Positions 1 through 7,055 of a stretch of 46,589 nt of DNA are shown here, one piece after another; positions within the stretch are counted from its first letter, which is position 1, and each line of letters starts with the position of its first letter. The stretch is from Planctomycetota bacterium (GTDB lineage Bacteria > Planctomycetota > Phycisphaerae > Sedimentisphaerales > Anaerobacaceae), in NCBI GenBank assembly GCA_022563885.1, contig JADFMM010000014.1, positions 1 through 46,589 on the forward strand, read 5' to 3'. Below the pieces are notes generated by a model that ran no database searches, was not told where the DNA came from, and saw only the letters and a list, made by a program, of their open reading frames with translations. The position numbers and the translations under genes are program-made.

Positions 1-1
1 G

Positions 2-481
2 AAACGGTGGTTCCTGATCGCCTTGATCGTGGCCCAATCGCCTGATCTCTTGATCCTCGACGAGCCTTCAGGGGGGCTCGATGTGACCGTGCGTCGCAAG
101 TTCCTCGACTTGCTGCTCGAGTTAGCCAGTCAGCGGGAGATCACCGTTGTCATCGCCTCGCATATCCTCTCCGATGTGGAGCGTGTGGTCGATCATGTGG
201 CCTTCGTGAAGGAGGGGCGGGTCGTACAACAGTCCCTGTTAGAGGATCTAAAGACCAGGGTTAAACGCCTGTGTCTGCCGGTGGGGACGCAGCGCCAGGA
301 TATTGAGAAGCGTTTTCAGATTATCTCCTACCAGGTGCAGTCAGAGATTGTCTTGGCGACCGTCAGCGATTTCGAGGAAGAACGCACGCAGGGCCTGTCA
401 TGTCGGGTTGAACACCTGAATCTGGAGGAGCTCTTCCTCATTTACAACACCTCAAGCGACGTCAAGCAGGTGGCCTCATGA
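2..481 (+). CDS. ABC transporter ATP-binding protein, C-terminal part (5' end outside window)
   Basis: This is the C-terminal half of an ABC ATPase that would drive an efflux or ABC-2 type transporter from the cytoplasmic face of the membrane. The reading frame is open to the window edge, so the Walker A and signature motifs lie upstream. Visible are Walker B (LLILDEP), the D-loop (SGGLD) and the H-loop (VVIASH). The roughly 90 residues after the H-loop are a variable tail like those of NatA/CcmA-type ATPases. The stop overlaps the start of the next gene in an ATGA arrangement, which implies translational coupling with the two membrane proteins that follow. The transported substrate cannot be told from sequence. 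The family is certain; the subfamily is inference. Confidence 0.93.
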   Translation, partial: KRWFLIALIVAQSPDLLILDEPSGGLDVTVRRKFLDLLLELASQREITVVIASHILSDVERVVDHVAFVKEGRVVQQSLLEDLKTRVKRLCLPVGTQRQDIEKRFQIISYQVQSEIVLATVSDFEEERTQGLSCRVEHLNLEELFLIYNTSSDVKQVAS

Positions 482-1182
482 CACCGTCAGACTATTATGA
501 TGCCCGTCGGCAATTCCGTCGCATTCTGGCCCTGGACTGGTCCCTTTACGCGTTGGATTTTGTCTATGGCTCTGTCTACGCCCTTCTAGGTTTTTTTATT
601 TTTCGCCGAGTCGGTCACAGTCAGGTATACGATGTGATCGCGCCATTTCTCCTGGTATCGGCGTTCATGGCATACCAGACGTGGCACGTCTGCGCCCCCA
701 ATACACGATGCGCAACGGCTTTCTTTTTTTTCAATCTGCCTCACCACCGACATATCGCGTTCTATGCCCATCTGGCCCTATTGAGTCTGGGCGGACTGTG
801 GCTGATTGCAGTCGTTTTACTCGGGTGTGCACTGAAATTGGGTGGGGCAGCCATCACGGCTCACTATCGTATTCATCCCGAGATGCTCGTTTTGCCCTTC
901 GTCGCCATCGCCTTAACGATGGCGCACGTGTATTTGATACGGGGTTGGCCCTACTGGTGCAAAGCAGCCGCCTTCTTCATTGCCGTATGCTCATGGTTTT
1001 TCGGGAAACTCTATCTGATTGACGCCCACCCTCCCCTTTCGAGAAATGACTTTTGGCCTGAGCGTGAGATGGCGTATTGGATACAGCTATGCATCGCCGG
1101 CATCATGATGGGCGTGGTTTGGAGCTTGATCGAGAGAGTGCGAAGTAAGTGGCAGAATCGCCAGATAGGAGGCATTCGATGA
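478..1182 (+). CDS. Membrane protein, probable ABC transporter permease subunit
   Basis: A 234-residue, strongly hydrophobic protein with about six predicted membrane segments, for example around residues 25-45, 55-70, 95-120, 135-155, 160-180 and 200-220. Its start overlaps the stop of the ABC ATPase gene by 4 bases (ATGA), and its own stop overlaps the start of the next membrane protein in the same way. This is the usual layout of an ATPase with two ABC-2-like permease partners. I recognise no diagnostic motif, so the permease role rests on hydrophobicity and position. It probably forms the membrane channel together with the following protein. Confidence 0.8.
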   Translation: MTPSDYYDARRQFRRILALDWSLYALDFVYGSVYALLGFFIFRRVGHSQVYDVIAPFLLVSAFMAYQTWHVCAPNTRCATAFFFFNLPHHRHIAFYAHLALLSLGGLWLIAVVLLGCALKLGGAAITAHYRIHPEMLVLPFVAIALTMAHVYLIRGWPYWCKAAAFFIAVCSWFFGKLYLIDAHPPLSRNDFWPEREMAYWIQLCIAGIMMGVVWSLIERVRSKWQNRQIGGIR

Positions 1183-2018
1183 ATTCCAGTTGGCTACTTC
1201 TAAATGTCTTTCGACGGAAAATCTGGGTCTGCCTATTTATAGAATTTGTGATCGTCCTTCTCGTTGCCCTCAACGACATCAACCCGAGTCGGCGTGAGTC
1301 CATCTGGGTTAGCGTAAATGTGGCCTATCTGCTTGCCGTAGGATTGAGTTTCCTTCTATGGTTTCAGACAGGTTGTAATCGTCTGCCCTTTCCCGTGAGT
1401 ATACGGCAGCGGGCCTGGTTGCCCATGGTTGCCTTTGGCATGATCTGGGCAGCAGGTGGCTTGGCCCTCCTCCTTGCCGTTCTCTGGCTATCAACATGGC
1501 CCCGTGAACTCATTTCGGTCATCCCGTCTGTTGTAGGACGTATCCCGCTCTACCTGCTGGGCTTCATGATCATGTTTAGGATCTTGTCCACCAAACCCTA
1601 TCTGATTGGTTTCGTGCTTTGGTTCTTCATTCCAGTACATCAGGACAGGGCTACATGGTATCAAGCCTGTGTTTCAACCTACAATCTGTGGTGGCCACTG
1701 GCGCTCGCGGCGATTGCCTACTATGTCTGGGAAGCACCGACCCAGCTGGCCCAACAGGATCGTCTGCTGGTGGGCCAAAGCGCCGGCCGCAGTCCATTTC
1801 CGCAGCGAGACATGAGTATCTCCCCGCGCCGTGCTCCACTCTCATGGATGGGTGATGTGATCGAATGTGGATTATTCCTAGCGGGTTGTCTCCTGTGTGT
1901 GCGATTCTTTTTGATAATGTTCATGCCGGATAGTCTTGGTGATCCGTTGTCATTTGTTAAGCTGATTCTTCCTGCGATTATGGCATTTTCACTGGTTATG
2001 ATCGTTAAGAGCGTCTAG
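1179..2018 (+). CDS. Membrane protein, probable second permease subunit of the ABC transporter
   Basis: The frame is open from 1149, but the ATG at 1179 (MNSSWLLLNVFRRK) is preferred because it overlaps the stop of the preceding gene as ATGA. From that start the protein has 279 residues. A positively charged N-terminus is followed by hydrophobic segments near residues 20-40, 45-62, 83-105, 115-135, 140-150 and 165-185. A polar stretch of about 35 residues comes next, then two C-terminal hydrophobic segments. No substrate motif is visible. With the upstream ATPase and membrane protein it probably forms a three-gene transporter operon. Confidence 0.8.
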   Translation: MNSSWLLLNVFRRKIWVCLFIEFVIVLLVALNDINPSRRESIWVSVNVAYLLAVGLSFLLWFQTGCNRLPFPVSIRQRAWLPMVAFGMIWAAGGLALLLAVLWLSTWPRELISVIPSVVGRIPLYLLGFMIMFRILSTKPYLIGFVLWFFIPVHQDRATWYQACVSTYNLWWPLALAAIAYYVWEAPTQLAQQDRLLVGQSAGRSPFPQRDMSISPRRAPLSWMGDVIECGLFLAGCLLCVRFFLIMFMPDSLGDPLSFVKLILPAIMAFSLVMIVKSV

Positions 2019-2057
2019 CAACAGGCTCGATGCAGCGGCTTTGGTTCCAATTCGGCG

Positions 2058-2756
2058 TTGGGCTTAGTCTTGATGCAGATGACCGTCATTCTCATTCCGG
2101 TGGCTCAGGCCTTGGGTCTCAAGAAGGGCATTGCATCGCGGTGCGACAGATGTCACATGCGAAAGTTCATATGGCAGCCTGAATGCCTTCATTGTGGCAA
2201 CCCAGGTCCCGGTACGATATCCAACAAGCGCCTGGCCTCTGTTGTCCAGGGTAAGCCGCTTCAGACGCCGTGGGGGCCAAGATTTGCCATTAAGGCGATG
2301 ATTCCGTTGCAACTTTTTCTCGTACTTGGTCTTATGGGGCGTGCAGGGAATCGACCCTTTGTGGCCTATGGGGTTTTCCTCGAGTTTGGACAAGGTGTAG
2401 ACCAGCAAATCCGAGAGAGGGCCACCAGCCACATTAAAGACTGGGTCGAAGCGAACACCTCATTGGAGGACTGGCTAGTTAGGTCTACGGATTCAACTGG
2501 AGCCCTAGAGGACGTCCCGGAAAGATTTCGCCTCAATGTGAGGTTGTTTGCTGGCAGTCTCTGGGTACAAGGCTTGGGGCTGCGCTGGGACCCTGCTGTC
2601 ACCCTCCCCGAACAGATGGCGCAGCACCTAGCCAATCAAATAAAGGACATCTGCCCTGTTCAACTGGTCCCCAGCGAGCGAGTCAGCTACGCTAGCAGTC
2701 CCCTGTTCCAGACACGTGGCTATCTGGACAATCAAATCCACTGGAAAGTGCCGTAG
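2058..2756 (+). CDS. Hypothetical zinc-ribbon membrane protein
   Basis: A protein of up to 232 residues that I do not recognise as a family. A hydrophobic N-terminus is followed by a four-cysteine ribbon of the form CDRC...CLHC, then a second hydrophobic segment near residues 75-95 and a soluble C-terminal half. The start is uncertain: the frame can begin at TTG 2058, ATG 2073 or ATG 2079, none with a good ribosome binding site. An out-of-frame ATG at 2030 begins a hydrophobic stretch (MQRLWFQFGVGLSL) that would join this N-terminus naturally through a one-base shift, so a frameshift or sequencing error is possible. It lies 39 bases after the ABC genes and may belong to that operon. Confidence 0.6.
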   Translation: MGLVLMQMTVILIPVAQALGLKKGIASRCDRCHMRKFIWQPECLHCGNPGPGTISNKRLASVVQGKPLQTPWGPRFAIKAMIPLQLFLVLGLMGRAGNRPFVAYGVFLEFGQGVDQQIRERATSHIKDWVEANTSLEDWLVRSTDSTGALEDVPERFRLNVRLFAGSLWVQGLGLRWDPAVTLPEQMAQHLANQIKDICPVQLVPSERVSYASSPLFQTRGYLDNQIHWKVP

Positions 2757-2792
2757 AGTGTAACGACCAGGCACAACACTCTCTAGACGTTC

Positions 2793-2824
2793 CAGCCAGT
2801 GGAATTTTTTGGGTCCACTGGCTG
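2793..2824. terminator. Strong hairpin between convergent genes
   Basis: An 11-bp perfect inverted repeat (CAGCCAGTGGA / TCCACTGGCTG) with a 10-base loop lies between the zinc-ribbon gene (+) and the peptidase gene (-). There is no downstream T-run on either strand, so it is a barrier or bidirectional terminator by position rather than a classic intrinsic terminator. Confidence 0.5.
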
Positions 2825-2836
2825 TCAAGATTGGTG

Positions 2837-3586
2837 TCACTTCAGCGGACCCCAAATCTCAACAAGAAGATTGTATAGGAACGGATCGTGCTCTTGCAGT
2901 TCGGCAGCGACGAAGGGGTAGAAGTCGTTGCGGTAGAAAAAGGCCTCGGTCCCCTCGGCAAAGTATTCCTTGTGGTCAGTCGCTCCGTAGTGGCGAACTT
3001 GTCTGCCGTTGTATAACAGGACTTTTTCGTAGATGCCCGCGGCCATGGCCTTGTCGTAGGCGTCTACGATCGGCTGATGGTTGAAGCTTAGGTGCTGATC
3101 GTGATACCCATGGGATAATTCATGCAGAATCACGGCGGGATGTTTGAGCATCTGCTGCCGGGACAGGAGTTGCTTGGCATGGGTGATGTGTACTTTCTTG
3201 GCCAGGCGGGGGTCATGGTCTCGGTCGGTCAGCCACTTGAGGTTGGGATGATACTGCATGGCGCCCAACTGCGGATGGGCATGCTCGATCCAGATCTCGA
3301 TGGTGCGGAGTTTGGCGAGTGGCTCTTCGGGGACCAGGATGGCGATGCGCTGGAGGTGATTGGCCAGCATCTCGAGGGCGCGGGTTCCGCTTTCGTGGTG
3401 CTCACCTTCCAGCAGTATGGGTTCGACGTGGACGGTCCACCCCTCGATCTTCTGCAGGATGGGTTCGAACCGGTGCTTCGCAGCCTCGGTCGCTTCGGCC
3501 CGTGCTTCAGGCTTCTCCGCGGTCCAGGTCAAGGACGCGATACCGCATACGAAGCAGGTTGCCAGCGTTCTCTGGTATAATTTCAT
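2837..3586 (-). CDS. Secreted zinc metallopeptidase (HExxH)
   Basis: A protein of about 249 residues that starts at the ATG at 3586 (MKLYQRTLATCF), eight bases after a GGAG. An N-terminal signal peptide predicts export. The catalytic zinc motif is HELSHGYHD, followed about 50 residues later by EYFAEGTEAFF, whose glutamate is a plausible third zinc ligand, as in gluzincin-type peptidases. Similar small exported peptidases are common in Planctomycetota; the natural substrate is not known. It lies 22 bases downstream of the DUF4143 ATPase gene on the same strand, but a functional link is not evident. Confidence 0.8.
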   Translation of the reverse strand: MKLYQRTLATCFVCGIASLTWTAEKPEARAEATEAAKHRFEPILQKIEGWTVHVEPILLEGEHHESGTRALEMLANHLQRIAILVPEEPLAKLRTIEIWIEHAHPQLGAMQYHPNLKWLTDRDHDPRLAKKVHITHAKQLLSRQQMLKHPAVILHELSHGYHDQHLSFNHQPIVDAYDKAMAAGIYEKVLLYNGRQVRHYGATDHKEYFAEGTEAFFYRNDFYPFVAAELQEHDPFLYNLLVEIWGPLK

Positions 3587-3607
3587 TGTGGGCTCCAACT
3601 GACGGGG

Positions 3608-4945
3608 TTACCGAGAAAGTATGTCCATGGCTAGCGCTTCAATTCTTCGGATGGCGTAGAAAGGAATCGAGAGGATCGGTAGTGACTCGTTGAAGCTTCT
3701 TTGAGAGACACGCACGCCGATCGAAATAGGATATGTATCAAGATACAGGTGCATACTCCGCAGTGTGCCGGTTTTTCCCGCCTTGACCTCAATGGGCAAT
3801 GCACCTGATCCGCAAGGAACAAGATAGTCGATCTCCGCATTGCTGTTTCGTGCCTCGCGAGCCCAGTAGAACAACGAAGGTGCCAAGGTGTTATCCCGAT
3901 AGGCCAGTAACTCCTGAGCAACGTATTGTTCGGCAACAGCACCTTCGTTGATTCTGATGAAACCATCGTCGGCCGATGTGAGCAAGTCACTACTCAGACC
4001 GCACATGTTTTGCATCAGCCCGACGTCCAGAAAAGCGGCTTTGAATTGTCTCTCTTTGGCACTGGCCTCCAAGGGCAACCCCTCGCCACTGGTTCGTTTG
4101 ATGCGATGGACGACGCCTGCTTGCGCCAATAACTCCAGCGCCTCTTTCAGATCGCGCGATTGCAGGGTGCCATCAACGTGGGCATATTTGAGTTTTCTGC
4201 CGACCATTTTGGGGACCGCATAGAACATCTTTTGCAGGTATTTCGTTTTTACTTTGCTGGCATACTTTCCAAAATCGTCGCGGTAGGTCTGAACGATGAT
4301 GGATTGAATTTGTAGACATTTTTCCAGGTTTCCGGAAGATACGTGTTCGGACACAACGGCCGGCATGCCGCCAACAAGAGCATACTTCCGTACCAGTGAA
4401 ATGAGGTGCTGATGCACCGCAGGTGAGGGGAGGCTGTCCCAGGTCATCGATTCAATGAGTGCTCTGGCATTGTGTTCTCCTGAAGCGTCAAGAAACTCAA
4501 GAAAGGAAAGCGGCTTCATGTAGAGGTATTGCACTCTGCCTACCGGCATCTTGAAATCCTCTTGGGACATGACGAATTCCAAGAGTGACCCGGCTCCGAT
4601 CACGTGTAATGCCGGCATCTGTTCGTAGAAGTATCGCAGCGCGGTAATCGCCCTGGGGCACTCCTGAATCTCGTCCAAAAACAGCAGTGTTTTGCCAGGG
4701 ATGATTTCCGACTTAGAGAGGATCGACAGATTCTGGATGATCTCGCTTGGCTCCAGGGAATCGAAACAGGAGAGGAACTGAGGTTGTTGCTCGAAATTGA
4801 TTTCGATCAGGCCAGGGAATTCTTCTTGCCCGAAGGTCCTTATTGAAAAGGACTTTCCCACCTGCCGTGCACCCCGCACCAGGAGCGGGTACCGTCTCGG
4901 CTCATCTTTCCAGGTGCGGAGGGTTTGTTCTATGTCTCTCTTCAT
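3608..4945 (-). CDS. AAA_14/DUF4143 family ATP-binding protein
   Basis: An ATPase of 445 residues from the chosen start MKRDIEQTL (4945); an upstream ATG at 4969 is an alternative. The longest frame (to 5008) is unlikely because its first codons lie inside a direct repeat. The N-terminal AAA domain shows Walker A (GARQVGKS, about residues 25-32) and Walker B (LLFLDEIQE). The C-terminal DUF4143 domain ends with EIDYLV...IEVKAG, a PD-(D/E)xK-like nuclease signature. The family is widespread in bacteria and archaea and is often suspected to be mobile or selfish; its biochemical role is not established. The direct repeats upstream (5158-5203) may serve its regulation. Confidence 0.9.
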   Translation of the reverse strand: MKRDIEQTLRTWKDEPRRYPLLVRGARQVGKSFSIRTFGQEEFPGLIEINFEQQPQFLSCFDSLEPSEIIQNLSILSKSEIIPGKTLLFLDEIQECPRAITALRYFYEQMPALHVIGAGSLLEFVMSQEDFKMPVGRVQYLYMKPLSFLEFLDASGEHNARALIESMTWDSLPSPAVHQHLISLVRKYALVGGMPAVVSEHVSSGNLEKCLQIQSIIVQTYRDDFGKYASKVKTKYLQKMFYAVPKMVGRKLKYAHVDGTLQSRDLKEALELLAQAGVVHRIKRTSGEGLPLEASAKERQFKAAFLDVGLMQNMCGLSSDLLTSADDGFIRINEGAVAEQYVAQELLAYRDNTLAPSLFYWAREARNSNAEIDYLVPCGSGALPIEVKAGKTGTLRSMHLYLDTYPISIGVRVSQRSFNESLPILSIPFYAIRRIEALAMDILSR

Positions 4946-4982
4946 GGCATGGCCAAACCTAGTACCCATAAACTTAGAGCAC

Positions 4983-5158
4983 CTACGCAAAAATGACTCT
5001 GCATTCAAACGGCTTATACTGCGTCCAGACGGCGTCAGGCTCCATCGACCGTCCTCGGACGCCTGCTTCGCCTTCCTTGCCAGTCGCAGAAACGCTCGTT
5101 TTCGGTGCTACGATTCATTTTGATAGGCACTCTAAGCCTACCCTACGCAGAAATGATT
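4983..5158. repeat. 16-bp direct repeats flanking a dispersed repeat core
   Basis: CTACGCAAAAATGACT at 4983-4998 and CTACGCAGAAATGATT at 5143-5158 match at 14 of 16 bases. They bracket a segment that contains a degenerate copy of the repeat family at 17682-17840. The arrangement could be a long target duplication left by insertion, or two units of a repeated operator split by the insertion. A further partial unit (GGCAAAAATGAGAC) lies near 5210. Confidence 0.45.
5010..5113. repeat. Dispersed repeat family A, diverged copy
   Basis: This stretch aligns with the core of the MITE-like element at 17682-17840. The best-matched part reads GCCTGCTTCGCCTTCCTTGC here and GCCTGCTTCGCCGTCTTTGC there. 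Similarity continues on both sides (CGGCTT...TGC.TCC and CGCTCG...GCTACGA versus GCTCGC...GCCAACGA). The terminal repeats of the other copy are not recognisable here, so this is a truncated or older copy. Confidence 0.55.
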
Positions 5159-5203
5159 GAAATACAAGGCTATTTTGCGCTTACTATGACTGAAATACAA
5201 GGC
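5158..5203. promoter_or_regulatory. Paired 13-bp direct repeats upstream of the DUF4143 ATPase
   Basis: TGAAATACAAGGC occurs at 5158-5170 and again at 5191-5203. The start-to-start distance of 33 bp is about three helical turns, and the bases around each copy are also similar. The pair lies in the 240-bp gap upstream of the ATPase gene on the minus strand and downstream of the DUF72 gene. A binding site for an autoregulator is plausible, but no regulator is identified. Confidence 0.4.
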
Positions 5204-5243
5204 AATATTCGGCAAAAATGAGACGTATGTTAAAGACTAACTG

Positions 5244-6152
5244 CTATGCCAATCGCTTCAGCAGTCGTTGAATGGTCAAGGGAGCGCAGCCTTCGTAGTG
5301 GTTGTTGACATTGACGAGGGTTGTCAGATCGACCTGTCTGCTTCGTCGGACAATGGTGGCCGTAGCAGCCAGGCTCTTGTCTTGCGGCTCGACAATTCTG
5401 TCCCAAACACCATTGGTCTGTTGCTCGATCTTGCTTCGGTCCGGACCGTGCAGGCGAACAACCAGCCACTGGCCCGTTGCGATGTCGAATTTGCCTGCGA
5501 CCTCGGCAACGGGTGGCATGTAGTATCCCTCCAGCAGAACGGTGCTCAGCCCTCTCTCCTCGAGGAAGGCGAAGAAGGGTTCTTTGAGGTAGTTGGGGTT
5601 TCGAATCTCGATGGCGTAGGAATAGCCTGAGGGCGCTTGATCGAAGAACCGGCCCAGTCTTTCCACAAAGGCCTGCAGGGATGCCATCTTGTTTCGATTG
5701 AGGTATTCAAATTGAAACATGATCGGTCCGAGTTTTCTCTGCATGGGCGCCAGTAATTCGAGAAAGCGGGATAGGAGCCCCGCGTCCAGGAAGTTGGGAT
5801 TTGCTTTGTTGGCGTAGTCCTTATCCTTCGCCGCTTGCTTGGCGTAGTAGTGCGTGAGCGTTATGGCGTTTGGGGCCTTGACTGTGAACAGGAAATCGTC
5901 TGGCACGCTTTCAACATAGCGGCGCACGGTTGCGGGATTGGGCAGGTTGATGCCGCCGGGAAAGAGACTCCAAAACCACTGATCGATCTCCACCGTGTTG
6001 AAGTGGCGTGCGTAGTCCCTCAGATAGTCATGGGGCGTATAGCGTTTGCCTGGGTCATAGACCAGACCTTTCCAGGCGTCATACTTCCAGGAGCAAGTCC
6101 CCACTCGTAGGGTGTGACGGTAGGGGGCAGGTATGTTTATGTCTGTTAGCAT
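5244..6152 (-). CDS. DUF72 (YecE-like) family protein
   Basis: A 302-residue protein of the DUF72 family, a TIM-barrel fold of unknown biochemical function. The diagnostic N-terminal sequence is LRVGTCSWKYDAWKGLVYDP, followed by HFNTVEIDQWFWSLF, FLFTVKAPNAITLTHY, the GPIMFQFEYLN segment, AIEIRNPNY and the C-terminal WLVVRLHGPD and VNNHYEGCAPLTI segments, so the barrel is complete. The start at 6152 has only a weak ribosome binding site. The gene stands alone between the DUF4143 ATPase and an oppositely directed Fpg-like remnant, so its neighbours do not suggest a role. Confidence 0.93.
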   Translation of the reverse strand: MLTDINIPAPYRHTLRVGTCSWKYDAWKGLVYDPGKRYTPHDYLRDYARHFNTVEIDQWFWSLFPGGINLPNPATVRRYVESVPDDFLFTVKAPNAITLTHYYAKQAAKDKDYANKANPNFLDAGLLSRFLELLAPMQRKLGPIMFQFEYLNRNKMASLQAFVERLGRFFDQAPSGYSYAIEIRNPNYLKEPFFAFLEERGLSTVLLEGYYMPPVAEVAGKFDIATGQWLVVRLHGPDRSKIEQQTNGVWDRIVEPQDKSLAATATIVRRSRQVDLTTLVNVNNHYEGCAPLTIQRLLKRLA

Positions 6153-6394
6153 GGAGATTTTGCCTATTGAAACGGATCGCAGTCGAGACTCATGTAAAAC
6201 ATCTTACTGGATGATCCGGAACGGCTCAATAAGCGAAGGCCCCACTTCAACTGCAGACGCACACGTCCGATTTGCGATCCCGGGACCACATTATTCGCTA
6301 CAATGGTGGCAACCCTGATGTGTGACGTGGTGTCTGGGCCTGACCTCGTGGTTGATGCCATGGCCACCCATTGTCAGTGATGTATTCGAAACCT

Positions 6395-6781
6395 ATGCCC
6401 GAGTACCCCGACATCACCCTCTATCTGGAAGCCTTGGAGCAGCGGATCCTCGGGAAGACATTACAGGCGGTTTCGTTGCGAAGCCCTTTTCTGCTCCGCA
6501 CCGCGACGCTCATGGATGGGGTGCAGAAACTGCGGGATCACTACGGCGAGAGATTTCCGGACAAGGTGACGGCGTTTCGTGAGGACATGGCCGTCCATGG
6601 GCGCACCCATCAACCCTGTCCGGTCTGTCACACACTTGTGCAGAGAATCTGTTGCGCCGCCAACGATACCGACTACTGTCCCACCTGTCAGACCGAAGGC
6701 AAGATCCTGGCCGATCGGACCCTGTCCCGCTTGCTCAGGAAGGATTGGCCTCGGACCGTGGACGAACTGGAAAAGATGTGA
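6395..6781 (+). pseudogene. Fpg/Nei-type DNA glycosylase with a large internal in-frame deletion
   Basis: The 128-residue product joins the first ~36 residues of a formamidopyrimidine-DNA glycosylase-like protein ([20 protein letters not shown], with the Pro2/Glu3 catalytic end) directly to the C-terminal ~90 residues of the same family. That end carries [17 protein letters not shown] and a four-cysteine zinc finger (CPVC...CPTC), then [16 protein letters not shown]. About 150 residues normally between these parts, including the helix-two-turn-helix DNA-binding core, are missing. The junction is near 6500 and the frame is kept. It should have no base-excision activity. Either a remnant or a small protein with a new role is possible; I favour a remnant. 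No clear ribosome binding site is visible. Confidence 0.75.
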
Positions 6782-7055
6782 AAGCCTCTTCTCCTGCTCT
6801 TACTGCACTTTTCTGCATGCGGAAGTCCAAGGTCTAATAATCCCTCGGTGGAAAAGACTGGTGTGGTGCGCGAGCCAAGATCGATACCCCTCTATGTCTG
6901 GTACGTCAGAGAAAGCCACTGGTCTCCAAAGATCTCCGCCCCACAGTATATGAAAGAAGACTCGACGAAATGTGAATTCTTTGGGTCGTGTTGCCGATAG
7001 GTAAGAATTGATTCTCAGCGCTATACTTTTTGAACCTGTGATTGTTAGGGTGGTT

